The notes under the pieces are model-generated. The model saw only the letters and a list, made by a program, of their open reading frames with translations. It had not been told where the DNA came from and made no database searches. A DNA stretch of 43,100 nt from Bacteroidales bacterium. GTDB taxonomy: Bacteria > Bacteroidota > Bacteroidia > Bacteroidales > P3. Made by a program: the position numbers and the translations under genes. The first letter of the stretch is position 1; every line of letters starts with the position of its first letter. The stretch is taken from positions 1 through 43,100 of the forward strand of contig JAKSMS010000014.1 of NCBI GenBank assembly GCA_024400415.1, written 5' to 3'. This document shows, in pieces, positions 1-8,065 of the stretch.

Positions 1-2
1 CA

Positions 3-212
3 GTATCCAACTTCGAGACCTTCCAGGCCAACCGCATGAAGCTCCGCTTCAAGGACGCCGACGGCAAGATGAAGCTCGCCCACACCCTCAACGGCTCGGC
101 CCTTGCCCTGCCACGCATCGTGGCCGCCCTGCTCGAGAACAACCAGACCCCCGAAGGCATCATCATGCCCGAGTGCCTGCGCCCATACCTCGGTTTCGAC
201 AAGATCGACTAA
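3..212 (+). CDS. serS: Seryl-tRNA synthetase, C-terminal fragment (5' end outside window)
   Basis: Only the last 69 codons are in the window; the reading frame is open to the left edge and stops with TAA at 210-212. The product charges tRNA-Ser with serine in the cytoplasm. The fragment matches the end of class II SerS: the motif 3 region ([12 protein letters not shown], whose Arg contacts ATP) is followed by the family ending of the form G-I-x-P-x-x-L-R-P-Y-x-G. It is followed by a hairpin terminator, so it is the last gene of its transcript. Identification rests on about 70 residues, but these are highly characteristic. Confidence 0.92.
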   Translation, partial: VSNFETFQANRMKLRFKDADGKMKLAHTLNGSALALPRIVAALLENNQTPEGIIMPECLRPYLGFDKID

Positions 213-242
213 TCCGTCGCCCACCCGCGCGACACATGATAC

Positions 243-276
243 AAGGCGGTTCCTAATGGGGACCGCCTTTGCTTTT
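243..276 (+). terminator. Rho-independent terminator of serS
   Basis: An 8-bp perfect stem (AAGGCGGT at 243-250, ACCGCCTT at 262-269) with an 11-nt loop is followed by a T-rich tract. It lies 31 bp after the serS stop. Confidence 0.8.
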
Positions 277-557
277 CATCATGTCGGCAGAATCAGAATC
301 TTTCGGCAGTCATGCTGGGCATGCTAGCCAAGCAGTTTTTTATTGAGCCGCCTCAGGGCTGTGCATTGTGTGCGGTTTCTCCGAGGCTATTTATCGGAGT
401 TGATACGGAGATAACACGGAGATTGTCGCCGGTTAGGCCGCAGTTAGGCCGCTTGGCCTTCTGGTGCAGTTGGTGCAGGGATTGTTTTTGGAAACGGAAG
501 AATTGTCTTGCGGGATTTGTCGTGCGTATGATGGTGTCTGTCGGTAATTGATGTGGA
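277..557. repeat. Intergenic stretch with a degenerate 'CTCCG' repeat patch (about 380-452)
   Basis: No convincing gene lies between the serS terminator and the terminator of the convergent barrel gene; the short open frames are GC-rich shadows. Read on the minus strand, 452 to 380 contains spaced blocks such as GCGGCCTAACTGCGG, ATCTCCGTGTTATCTCCG and TCAACTCCGATAAATAGCC. The same blocks, in the same order and orientation relative to the upstream gene, occur at 31968-32056. This suggests two diverged copies of one dispersed 3'-flanking element. Confidence 0.5.
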
Positions 558-590
558 TAAGAAAAAGGCGGCTCCGAATGGTGCCGCCTT
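558..590 (-). terminator. Rho-independent terminator of the minus-strand barrel gene
   Basis: On the minus strand the stem AAGGCGGC (590-583) pairs with GCCGCCTT (572-565) and is followed by TTTTTC. It is 25 bp past the stop codon of the gene at 616-1308. Confidence 0.8.
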
Positions 591-615
591 GGGATATGTT
601 GTGCGTGTGTTTCGA

Positions 616-1308
616 TTAGAAGTGGAATCCGATGCGGAGGTTGAGGCTGCCGAGGCTGCGGAGCTCGTTGGTGGAGCCGAGGTCGGGGAGGTTTGCCTGC
701 TTCTTGTAGTTGATGGTGTGCTTTCCAAGTCCGTAGTAGTGGATGCCTACGCTGAAGTGGTTGCCGAAATAGGATCCTACGCCTACCTGCCAGGCGAGTG
801 CGCCGCCGGTCTTGTATTTGGCGTATGGGTCGAGGGTGCCCTTCTTGCCCTCTGGGGTGATGAAGAAGGCGTCGTAGCCTACGCCGAACTCGCCAAAAGC
901 GGTGATGATGTCGGTGATGCCGTAGCGGTAGTTAACGCCTATGAGGATAGGGATGTTGAAATAGTTGGGAATCTTGTATCCGAGGGTGGCTGACTGGTCG
1001 CGATACTTGCTGGAGGTCTGGTTCCAGAGGAGGTCGGCGCTAAGGAATGGGGTTACCTCGCCGTAGCCGATGTCGAACACGAAGCCTGCACGATAGCCGA
1101 GGCCGAAGCCGATGGTGGTTTCCTTGGCGATATTCTCCTTGCCGAAGACGGTAGGCATAGGGGTGGTGTTGAGCTTCTGGTGGAACTGGCCGAGGGGCAT
1201 GCCTGCGTTGAGAAAAACGCTCTGTTCGAGCTGGGCATTAGCGCTCTGCGCGGTGAAAAGCAGAGCTGCTGCTACTGCTAATGATTTGAATATGTTAGTC
1301 TTTTTCAT
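616..1308 (-). CDS. Outer-membrane beta-barrel protein (porin family)
   Basis: 230 residues. The ATG at 1306-1308 is chosen because it begins a classic signal peptide (MKKTNIFKSLAVAAALLF, cleavage after SANA-Q). The frame is open further upstream, but that part is a lysine-rich non-signal sequence and a promoter-like TATTTTTGC lies at 1341-1333. The mature part alternates polar and hydrophobic residues with many Gly, Tyr and Phe, and ends in LRIGFHF with a terminal Phe, the usual C-terminal signature for insertion by the Bam complex. This fits the small 8-strand porin-like family of Bacteroidota. Its substrate cannot be told from sequence. It is monocistronic, with its own terminator, and divergent from the porin at 1408. 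Confidence 0.8.
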   Translation of the reverse strand: MKKTNIFKSLAVAAALLFTAQSANAQLEQSVFLNAGMPLGQFHQKLNTTPMPTVFGKENIAKETTIGFGLGYRAGFVFDIGYGEVTPFLSADLLWNQTSSKYRDQSATLGYKIPNYFNIPILIGVNYRYGITDIITAFGEFGVGYDAFFITPEGKKGTLDPYAKYKTGGALAWQVGVGSYFGNHFSVGIHYYGLGKHTINYKKQANLPDLGSTNELRSLGSLNLRIGFHF

Positions 1309-1384
1309 AGTGTTGGTTTTTCTGTTGGAATTGCAAAAATAAACATAAAATTTGTTCTTTACAAGTTTTTTCAATATTTTTTCG

Positions 1385-1393
1385 TACATTTGC
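1385..1393 (+). promoter_or_regulatory. Bacteroidota -7 promoter element of the porin operon
   Basis: TACATTTGC matches TAnnTTTGC and is preceded by TCG as in several other promoters here. No well-placed TTTG -33 box is seen. Transcription would start near 1400, which excludes the upstream ATG at 1390 and favours the start at 1408 with a very short leader. Confidence 0.6.
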
Positions 1394-1407
1394 ATATTAT
1401 TTATAAA

Positions 1408-2502
1408 ATGAATAAAACAATTAATATTTTGAAAGCAAATAAGTTATTCTCGGTTGTGGTGCTTGGAGCATCGCTTTTTGCAGGCCTTTTTGCGAAGGCT
1501 CAGTCTGACAGCAAACCTACTTTCAACGAATTCAAGCTCGAAACCCGTGCCGATTTTCAGTGTACAGACGGCAATGGTGGCGAGGCTGGCTTCTACGGCC
1601 GCTACCTCACCCTGCATCTGGGCGGCAACCTCACCGACAAGCTGAGCTACTATTATCGTCAGCAGCTCAAGGCCAATGCCGGCGGCATCAAGTTCTACGA
1701 CAATACCGACTTCCTGTGGATCAACTACGACTTCAATAAGAACTGGGCCGTACGCCTGGGTAAGGATGCCCTGATGGTGGGCGGATTTGAGTACGACGCT
1801 CGTCCTATCGACGTGATGTACTCCAGCTACTATTGGGACAATTACTACTGCTTCCAGATGGCCGCTACCGGATTTTGGAAGAGCAACGACGGCAACCACA
1901 AGGTGGCTTTCCAGTTCGGCACCTCGCCCTACTCCTTTACCGGCAGCCCCTACGGCGAGAACAACCGCTTCAGCTACAACCTGATGTGGATGGGCAGCCT
2001 TGGCAAGCATGTGAGCACGCTGTGGTCGGTAAATGCCTTCCAGTATACCGACAATGAGTATATGGGCAATATTGCTCTCGGTACCAAGCTGACCTACGAC
2101 AAGTGGGAGGGCTACATCGACCTGATTCATCGCGACCCCTATATGAACTTCTCGGTGACCGACTTCTCCATCGTGAGCCGCATCGACTGGAAGCCGATGG
2201 ATGGGTTGAAGGTGTTCTTCAAGGGCGCTTATGAGTACAACGACGATATGCTTGGCGACCCCTCCAATCCATATCTCGCACCTGGTCTGGTCCGCGACAT
2301 CATGTCGGTGCCCAATTCAAGCCTCTGCTACTATGGTCTTGGTGCCGAGTATCGTCCAGAGTTCTGCCGCGACCTCAGATTCCACCTCTTTGTGGCCAGG
2401 TTCGACCGCGACTACTTCGACAATACTCCCGATCGCAGCGACCTGATGTTGAACTTGGGTATGAGCTGGCAGGTGAACTTCCTCAAGTATATGAACAAAT
2501 AA
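1408..2502 (+). CDS. Porin, phosphate-selective porin O/P-like
   Basis: 364 residues. The start at 1408 is preferred because the -7 element lies at 1385-1393. The signal peptide runs to about residue 32 (ASLFAGLFAKA-QS). The body has the aromatic-rich beta-strand pattern of 16-strand trimeric porins of the OprP/OprO family. Examples are FYGRYLTLHLGGNLTDKLSY near the N-terminus, a 'WAVRLGKDALMVGGFEYD' segment resembling the conserved 'R-x-G-K-x-x-x-x-x-G-G-x-E' of this family, and further strands to the end. It should form an outer-membrane channel. The next gene starts 12 bp downstream and encodes an inner-membrane Gate-domain protein, then purE. By inference the solute may therefore be a nucleoside or nucleobase rather than phosphate. 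Confidence 0.75.
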   Translation: MNKTINILKANKLFSVVVLGASLFAGLFAKAQSDSKPTFNEFKLETRADFQCTDGNGGEAGFYGRYLTLHLGGNLTDKLSYYYRQQLKANAGGIKFYDNTDFLWINYDFNKNWAVRLGKDALMVGGFEYDARPIDVMYSSYYWDNYYCFQMAATGFWKSNDGNHKVAFQFGTSPYSFTGSPYGENNRFSYNLMWMGSLGKHVSTLWSVNAFQYTDNEYMGNIALGTKLTYDKWEGYIDLIHRDPYMNFSVTDFSIVSRIDWKPMDGLKVFFKGAYEYNDDMLGDPSNPYLAPGLVRDIMSVPNSSLCYYGLGAEYRPEFCRDLRFHLFVARFDRDYFDNTPDRSDLMLNLGMSWQVNFLKYMNK

Positions 2503-2514
2503 TACTGACATAAT

Positions 2515-3723
2515 ATGGGTAAGAAGAAAATGAACAAGGGCCTCGAAACTGCCATTTTCCTGGTGGTGTTTCTGGCATTCTTTGTGGGACTCTCCGTTCC
2601 GATGGGAGTCCAGAATATGTTTGGCACCTTTATGCAGACGGCCTATCACCTGCTGCTCGAGACGGTGCTGTATATCTGCGCTATCTGTGTGATGACAGGT
2701 GCCATCTCCAAACTCTTTGTGGAGTTTGGCGTGGTGACGTTGTTGGAAAAAATCCTGCGTCCGCTGATGAAGCCTATCTTCAACCTGCCAGGCGTGGCCT
2801 CGCTAGGCGCTGTGATGACCTTCCTCAGCGACAATCCAGCCATCATCACCCTGAGCAAGGACAAGAGCTTTGCACGCTATTTTAAGAAATATCAGATGGT
2901 GTCGCTTACCAACTTTGGTACCGCCTTCGGCATGGGCCTAGTAGTGGTGTGTGTGATGGTGAGCTACGGCTTCGGCAAAGGCGCCTTGGTAGGCGTGTTT
3001 GGCGCTGTGTGCGGCTGCATCATCTCTACCCGCCTGATGCAGCGTTTCACCCTCAAGGCCTTCCCTGAGATGGACAGCCCGGCCCTCACTGCTGAGGAAA
3101 TCGCTGCCCTCGACCGTTTGGACAGCCAGCAGAGCGATATCGCCAGCCTCGATGCCGAGCTCGATCCTGATACTGCTGCAGTAGTGGCAGAGGAGAAGCC
3201 TAGCGGATTTATGCGCGTGCTCAATGCCATCCTCGACGGCGGCATGGACGGTGTGGCCATCGGCAAGGCCATCATCCCTGGCGTGCTGGTGATCAGCACC
3301 TTGGTGATGATGCTGACCTTTGGTCCGGCCGACAAGGCTGCAGGCTATACTGGCGTGGCTTACGAAGGTGTGCCAGTGATTCCATGGATTGCCGACAAGA
3401 TCGACTTCCTTTTCCGCTGGCTGTTCGGATTTACCGCTCCTGAACTTATCGCCTTCCCAATCACCGCTCTTGGCGCTGTAGGAGCAGCACTGGGTCTGGT
3501 GCCAGGCTTTATCCAGGCCGGTATTCTCGACAACAACGCTATCGCAGTATTTACCGCTATGGGCATGTGTTGGAGCGGCTACCTCAGCACTCATACAGCC
3601 ATGCTCGACTCCATGGGCTATCGCAAGCTCATCAGCAAGGCTATCGGTGCCCACACCATCGCAGGTCTCTGCGCTGGCGTGATTGCACACTTCACCTATG
3701 TATTATTAGCAATGATTTTCTAA
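2515..3723 (+). CDS. Gate-domain (nucleoside-recognition) inner-membrane protein
   Basis: 402 residues, polytopic. Hydrophobic segments lie around residues 8-28, 42-62, 90-105, 135-160 and in the C-terminal third. There is a charged cytoplasmic linker around 180-235 rich in Asp and Glu. Two Gate-like repeats (Pfam Gate, also called nucleoside-recognition domain, as in SpmA/SpmB and NupC-type carriers) are suggested by the repeated 'TFLSDNPAIITLSKD' and 'AFPITALGAVGAALGL' segments. Family members are membrane transporters or regulators, and the substrate of this one is unknown. Position directly after a porin and 1 bp before purE suggests a role in purine or nucleoside uptake (inference). A second possible start is the Met at 2530. 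Confidence 0.7.
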   Translation: MGKKKMNKGLETAIFLVVFLAFFVGLSVPMGVQNMFGTFMQTAYHLLLETVLYICAICVMTGAISKLFVEFGVVTLLEKILRPLMKPIFNLPGVASLGAVMTFLSDNPAIITLSKDKSFARYFKKYQMVSLTNFGTAFGMGLVVVCVMVSYGFGKGALVGVFGAVCGCIISTRLMQRFTLKAFPEMDSPALTAEEIAALDRLDSQQSDIASLDAELDPDTAAVVAEEKPSGFMRVLNAILDGGMDGVAIGKAIIPGVLVISTLVMMLTFGPADKAAGYTGVAYEGVPVIPWIADKIDFLFRWLFGFTAPELIAFPITALGAVGAALGLVPGFIQAGILDNNAIAVFTAMGMCWSGYLSTHTAMLDSMGYRKLISKAIGAHTIAGLCAGVIAHFTYVLLAMIF

Positions 3724-3724
3724 T

Positions 3725-4231
3725 ATGAAACCAGTTGTAAGCATCATTATGGGCAGCACCAGCGACCTTCCGGTCATGGAGAAAGCCTGCCAGTTTTTTG
3801 AGGAGATGGAGATTCCTTTTGAGGTGAACGCCCTCTCCGCCCACCGTACCCCAGCAGAGGTGTCGGATTTTGCCCGCAACGCCAAAGGTCGCGGCATCAA
3901 AGTGATCATCGCCGGTGCCGGCATGGCCGCTGCACTGCCGGGCGTGATAGCAGCAGAGACTCCGCTGCCAGTAATCGGCGTGCCTATCAAGGGTTCTGTG
4001 CTCGAGGGTATGGATGCTACCTTGGCAATCCTGCAGATGCCTCCGGGAATCCCTGTGGCCACCGTGGCCATCAATGGCGCGATGAATGCAGCCATACTGG
4101 CCATGCAGATGATGGCACTTGGCGATGAAGTTATGATGCAGAAACTCGAAACCTACAAGGCTGGCCTGAAGAAGAAGATAGTGAAAGCCAACGAGGATCT
4201 CGCTAAGCTGGAATATAAATATAAGGTATAA
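3725..4231 (+). CDS. purE: N5-carboxyaminoimidazole ribonucleotide mutase
   Basis: 168 residues, the usual length of class I PurE. It converts N5-CAIR to CAIR in de novo purine synthesis. Visible signatures are the phosphate-binding GSTSD near residue 10, the SAHRTP active-site loop (about 39-44, with the catalytic His), the glycine-rich AGAGMAAALPG (about 64-74) and the PIKGS loop. The start codon lies 1 bp after the stop of the preceding membrane gene, so translation is coupled. Partner purL lies in the same window on the other strand (8321). No purK is seen. Confidence 0.95.
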   Translation: MKPVVSIIMGSTSDLPVMEKACQFFEEMEIPFEVNALSAHRTPAEVSDFARNAKGRGIKVIIAGAGMAAALPGVIAAETPLPVIGVPIKGSVLEGMDATLAILQMPPGIPVATVAINGAMNAAILAMQMMALGDEVMMQKLETYKAGLKKKIVKANEDLAKLEYKYKV

Positions 4232-4255
4232 AGAACATATTATAATATTTATATT

Positions 4256-5290
4256 ATGATCACAATCGGCATTACTGGCACTCTAGGTGCAGGCAAAGGA
4301 ACGATAGTTGACTACCTGATAGAAAAAAAAGGATATGTTCACTATTCGGTGCGAGCCTATCTGACTGAGGAAATCAAGAGAAGAGGTCTGGAGGTGAATC
4401 GTGATACCATGACGATGGTGGGCAACGACTTGCGTGCCACCCATTCTCCCTCTTATATTGTGGAGCAGCTTTATGAGAAGGCCCAGGCCAGCGGCAAGAA
4501 CTGCATCATAGAGAGCGTGCGCACTCCAGGAGAAGTGGCTGCCCTCAGAGGCAAGCCGAACTTCTACCTTTTTGCTATTGATGCTGATCCTAAGGTAAGA
4601 TATGAGCGCATTGTGATCAGAGGTTCGGAAACGGACCATGTTTCGTTTGAGACCTTTATTGCCAACGAGCAGCGTGAGATGACCTCAGATGATCCTAACA
4701 AGCAGAACCTGAAGGTGTGCATTGATCAGGCTGACTACTGCTTTGACAACGGCGGATCGATAGAGGAACTCCGCAATAAGGTAGAGGAAGTGCTGCAGCA
4801 GATTTCCTATCGTCGCCCAAGCTGGGACGAATACTTCATGGAGCTGGCCAACACAGCCTCGAAGCGTGCCACCTGCGACAGAGGCCGCAGCGGATGTGTG
4901 ATCGTGAAGGACAAGCAGTTGCTGGTGACCGGCTATGTGGGTTCTCCAGCAGGACTGCCACATTGTGACGAAGTGGGACACCTGTTTCGCAAGACCATCG
5001 AAGAGGACGGCCGCATCACCAACCATTGCGTGCGCACGGTGCATGCCGAGCAGAATGCAATCTGCCAAGCTGCCCGCAGGGGCATTTCCTTGGAGGGCGC
5101 AACGCTGTATTGCCGGATGACGCCTTGCCGTACTTGCGCTATGCTGATTATCAACTGCGGTATCAAGCGGGTGGTGTGCGAGAAGAAGTATCACGCCGGA
5201 GCAGAAAGCGAAGAAATGCTGCGCCAGGCAGGCGTGAAGCTGGAGTTTTTCTCAGAAGAGGTGCTCAAGTATGAGAATCAAAGTTGTTGA
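4256..5290 (+). CDS. P-loop kinase-like / dCMP deaminase fusion protein
   Basis: 344 residues with two domains. Residues 1 to about 185 form a dNMP-kinase/dephospho-CoA-kinase-like P-loop domain with Walker A GTLGAGKGT (7-15). Residues about 190-340 form a zinc-dependent cytidine/deoxycytidylate deaminase with H263-A-E265 and P290-C291-x-x-C294, the zinc ligands and catalytic Glu. The deaminase part would convert dCMP to dUMP, supplying dTMP synthesis. The same order of domains is known in yeast Dcd1 and, in longer form, in bacterial AvcD-type antiphage deaminases. It lies 24 bp after purE at the end of the porin-Gate-purE run. A housekeeping nucleotide role is most likely; a defence role is possible but has no supporting neighbour here. 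Confidence 0.85.
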   Translation: MITIGITGTLGAGKGTIVDYLIEKKGYVHYSVRAYLTEEIKRRGLEVNRDTMTMVGNDLRATHSPSYIVEQLYEKAQASGKNCIIESVRTPGEVAALRGKPNFYLFAIDADPKVRYERIVIRGSETDHVSFETFIANEQREMTSDDPNKQNLKVCIDQADYCFDNGGSIEELRNKVEEVLQQISYRRPSWDEYFMELANTASKRATCDRGRSGCVIVKDKQLLVTGYVGSPAGLPHCDEVGHLFRKTIEEDGRITNHCVRTVHAEQNAICQAARRGISLEGATLYCRMTPCRTCAMLIINCGIKRVVCEKKYHAGAESEEMLRQAGVKLEFFSEEVLKYENQSC

Positions 5291-5333
5291 GGCATAGCTT
5301 GTTTCGACTGACGGAGAAAAATTGTTGGCGGCT

Positions 5334-5369
5334 TTTGGGCTCCAAATCGTAAATTATTCGTAATTTTGC
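5334..5369 (+). promoter_or_regulatory. Promoter of the ferredoxin gene
   Basis: TAATTTTGC at 5361-5369, preceded by TCG, matches the Bacteroidota -7 element. A TTTG at 5334-5337 could be the -33 box, though its 23-nt spacing is slightly long. Confidence 0.65.
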
Positions 5370-5399
5370 AAAATCAATTAACCTAAAAACTATAGTAAA

Positions 5400-5570
5400 A
5401 TGGCTTACAGAATCGATCCTGACAAGTGCGCTGCATGCGGTACTTGCATCAATGAATGCCCTGTAGGAGCAATCTCCGAAGGCGATGTTTATTCAATCAA
5501 TCCTGACGAGTGCGCCAGCTGCGGTACCTGCGCTAGCGTATGCCCAATGGGTGCTATCTCAGAGGAATAA
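5400..5570 (+). CDS. 2[4Fe-4S] ferredoxin
   Basis: 56 residues, the standard size of a clostridial-type bacterial ferredoxin. Two complete cluster motifs are visible: C10-x2-C13-x2-C16-x3-C20-P and C38-x2-C41-x2-C44-x3-C48-P. The two halves are internally repeated (CAACGTC and CASCGTC). It carries low-potential electrons in the cytoplasm, for example between pyruvate:ferredoxin oxidoreductase and a hydrogenase. The HydE gene at 40722 fits an organism with such metabolism. It has its own promoter and terminator, so it is monocistronic and probably highly expressed. Confidence 0.97.
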   Translation: MAYRIDPDKCAACGTCINECPVGAISEGDVYSINPDECASCGTCASVCPMGAISEE

Positions 5571-5595
5571 TCCTATCTTGATAAAAGATTGGTCG

Positions 5596-5625
5596 AAAGG
5601 CTGCTTCTATAGAAGCGGCCTTTTG
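5596..5625 (+). terminator. Terminator of the ferredoxin gene
   Basis: The inverted repeat AAAGGCTGCTTC / GAAGCGGCCTTT (5596-5622), with one internal mismatch and a short loop, is followed by TTG. Confidence 0.7.
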
Positions 5626-5668
5626 TATTAGTTGGGCAATAATTAAGAACAAACGACGTTATTATTAG

Positions 5669-6532
5669 GTGTTGAAATTATTGTCAATATTGCTTATTAC
5701 GGAGGTTCTCTTCAATCCTATTTCGGATGGGGCAGATTATGTGGAACTCTATAATAATACCGATGACACCATCGCATTGAGTGACTATTACTTGGCCAAG
5801 ATGACTGATGGGATAGTGTCGAAGCTGTATCCGATGGGTCTGGATCATAAGGTCGCACCGCATGACTATGTGGTGCTGACGACTGATGCGGCGGATATCT
5901 TGTCGACTTTCTGTGTGCGTTATCCATCGAAACTGGTGGAGATGAAGAGCATGCCTTCTTACCCCAATGCGGCAGGTTCGGTTGTGTTGGTGGATAAGGA
6001 TACGCTCGTAGTGGACAGATTCGACTATTCGGAGTCAATGCATAGCCGTCTAATCCGCAATGCGGAAGGCGTATCGCTGGAACGACGGTCCCTTACAGCT
6101 GCAACAGATGATAGGTCTAACTGGTATTCGGCCGCCTCTACGACTTCTTGTGATGGTCGGCCGGGACGTGGCACGCCTACGTCGGCTAATTCCCAATCTA
6201 AAGAATTCCTTTTCGAGGAGGATGACTTTGTAGTAGAGCCGTCGATCTTCTCGCCAGATGGAGACGGATATAATGACTTGATGGATGTATCGTATCAGAT
6301 GTCGGTGGATGGCCTTTCGGCAGATGTGGCGATATATGATTCCCAAGGCCGAAAAGTGCGCCAGTTGTTGAGGGGCGGACTGTTGGGCTATCAAGGAGTA
6401 CTAACTTGGGATGGACTAGATGATAATGGGCGTATATGCCACAGAGGAATCTATACCATCGTAATAGTGGCAATAAATCTCAGCGGCGTAAAACAAATTT
6501 CAAAAAAAGCCGTTACTTTAGTAGTAAAATAA
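5669..6532 (+). CDS. Lamin-tail-domain surface protein with FlgD-like C-terminal domain
   Basis: 287 residues. The start used is GTG at 5669; an in-frame TAG lies immediately before it, so the protein cannot begin earlier. Residues about 9-150 resemble the lamin-tail (LTD) beta-sandwich, beginning with the typical ITEVLFNP...GADYVELYN. Residues about 195-287 resemble the FlgD-type Ig fold/gliding-motility C-terminal region (FSPDGDGYND, then IYDSQGRKVRQL and WDGLDDNGR). Such proteins are exported and bind surfaces or partners. The export signal is unusually short: LTD sequence starts at about residue 9, leaving almost no cleavable signal peptide. This may be an N-terminally trimmed copy of a longer protein. 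Confidence 0.65.
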   Translation: MLKLLSILLITEVLFNPISDGADYVELYNNTDDTIALSDYYLAKMTDGIVSKLYPMGLDHKVAPHDYVVLTTDAADILSTFCVRYPSKLVEMKSMPSYPNAAGSVVLVDKDTLVVDRFDYSESMHSRLIRNAEGVSLERRSLTAATDDRSNWYSAASTTSCDGRPGRGTPTSANSQSKEFLFEEDDFVVEPSIFSPDGDGYNDLMDVSYQMSVDGLSADVAIYDSQGRKVRQLLRGGLLGYQGVLTWDGLDDNGRICHRGIYTIVIVAINLSGVKQISKKAVTLVVK

Positions 6533-6555
6533 GATTAACATAAACATTATATACA

Positions 6556-8010
6556 ATGAACAAAGCATTCGAAAACCTCCAGCCAGAGTCCATCTGGCGC
6601 AACTTTAGCGAGGTGATGGCAATCCCTCGTCCATCTAAACACGAAGAACTCATTTCTGCATATCTCGAGAAGTGGGGTAAAGAGCATGGTCTTGAAACCC
6701 TCCGTGACGAATTGGGCAACATCCTGATTCGCAAGCCTGCCACTAAGGGCTACGAAAACGCTCCTAGCGTTTGTCTTCAGGCTCATATGGACATGGTATG
6801 TGAGAAGAATAGCGACAAGCAGTTCGACTTCTATAAGGATCCTATTCAGCCTGTGCTGAATGGCGAATGGTTAGGTGCTGATGGTACTACCCTTGGTGCT
6901 GATGACGGTATTGGCGTGGCTACTGGCATGGCTATTCTTGAAGCCAACGATATTGAGCATGGTCCACTGGAGTGCCTCTTCACTATCGACGAGGAAACTG
7001 GTTTGACAGGTGCCTTCGGTTTGCGCAATGATTGGCTGCAGAGCCGTATCCTCCTCAACCTCGATTCTGAGGACGAAGGAGAGATGTTTATCGGTTGTGC
7101 CGGCGGTGTGGATACCCTGGCCGATCTCGATTACAAGCATGTGCCAGTTGAGGCAGATACAAAGGCTTATCAGATAAAGGTATTTGGTTTGAAGGGCGGC
7201 CATAGTGGCGATGATATCAACAAGGGCTTGGCCTGCGCTAATAAACTGATCACCCGCGTGCTGTGGAAGGCTCAGTATCAGCTGGGTCTGAGACTGGCAA
7301 AGATTGACGGCGGCAACCTCCGCAATGCTATTGCTCGCGAAGCTATGGCTATCGTGACTGTTCCCTCGGCCAAGGCTGCAGAACTGGAAAACATGGTGAA
7401 GCAGGCTTGCGTAAAGATGCAGTTTGAATTCCGTAGTACTGAACCGGGTCTGAATATGTCTATTGAGGCTGCAGAGATGCCTGCTGTCCTTATTGACGCC
7501 AAGAGTCAGGAAAATCTGATCAATGGCCTTTATGCATGCGCTCACGGCGTGTTGGCCATGAGTCGTGAGATCCCTAATTTTGTAGAGACTTCTACCAATC
7601 TGGCTTCAGTGAAGATGGACGACAAGAAGATCTACATCACTACCAGTCAGCGTAGCTCTGTTGAAAGCGCAAAGGAGGCTGCTGCCCAGAAGATTGAGGC
7701 AACATTCCGTCTGATGGGCTGCAATGTTGAACATAGTGATGGCTATCCAGGATGGACCCCTAATCCAGATAGCAAAGTGCTGAAGGTAGCAGTGGAGACT
7801 TACAAGCAGCTCTTTGGTCATGAACCAGTGGTTCGCGCCATCCATGCTGGCCTTGAGTGCGGCCTGATTGGCGAGAAGTACGAAGGCATGGACATGATTT
7901 CCTATGGACCAACGCTCCGTGGCGTACATAGTCCTGACGAACGCATCGAGATTAAGACCGTGAAGATGTTCTGGGATCATACCCTCGCAATCCTCAAGGC
8001 ACTCAAATAG
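6556..8010 (+). CDS. pepD: Aminoacyl-histidine dipeptidase (Xaa-His dipeptidase, M20C)
   Basis: 484 residues, the normal PepD length. It hydrolyses cytoplasmic dipeptides such as carnosine and other Xaa-His substrates using two zinc ions. Metal and catalytic motifs of the M20 family are present: H77-M-D79, the bridging Asp in G-A-D116-D117-G, the catalytic DEE at 145-147, LDSED for a later zinc ligand, and a C-terminal HAGLECGL segment carrying the last His ligand. An internal dimerisation/lid domain occupies about residues 205-390. It follows the lamin-tail gene by 23 bp and ends at a strong terminator. Confidence 0.95.
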   Translation: MNKAFENLQPESIWRNFSEVMAIPRPSKHEELISAYLEKWGKEHGLETLRDELGNILIRKPATKGYENAPSVCLQAHMDMVCEKNSDKQFDFYKDPIQPVLNGEWLGADGTTLGADDGIGVATGMAILEANDIEHGPLECLFTIDEETGLTGAFGLRNDWLQSRILLNLDSEDEGEMFIGCAGGVDTLADLDYKHVPVEADTKAYQIKVFGLKGGHSGDDINKGLACANKLITRVLWKAQYQLGLRLAKIDGGNLRNAIAREAMAIVTVPSAKAAELENMVKQACVKMQFEFRSTEPGLNMSIEAAEMPAVLIDAKSQENLINGLYACAHGVLAMSREIPNFVETSTNLASVKMDDKKIYITTSQRSSVESAKEAAAQKIEATFRLMGCNVEHSDGYPGWTPNPDSKVLKVAVETYKQLFGHEPVVRAIHAGLECGLIGEKYEGMDMISYGPTLRGVHSPDERIEIKTVKMFWDHTLAILKALK

Positions 8011-8026
8011 TGAATAGATAGTTAAG

Positions 8027-8059
8027 AAAGGCACTTCCTTTTGGGTGTGCCTTTTTTTT
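8027..8059 (+). terminator. Terminator of pepD
   Basis: The stem AAAGGCAC (8027-8034) pairs with the G/T-containing GTGCCTTT (8047-8054) and runs directly into a T tract ending at 8059. Confidence 0.85.
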
Positions 8060-8065
8060 GTTTAT

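Noticed and set aside
553-993. A plus-strand frame of 146 codons rich in Val, Ala and Glu
   Set aside because: It is antisense to the outer-membrane barrel gene and begins in that gene's terminator.
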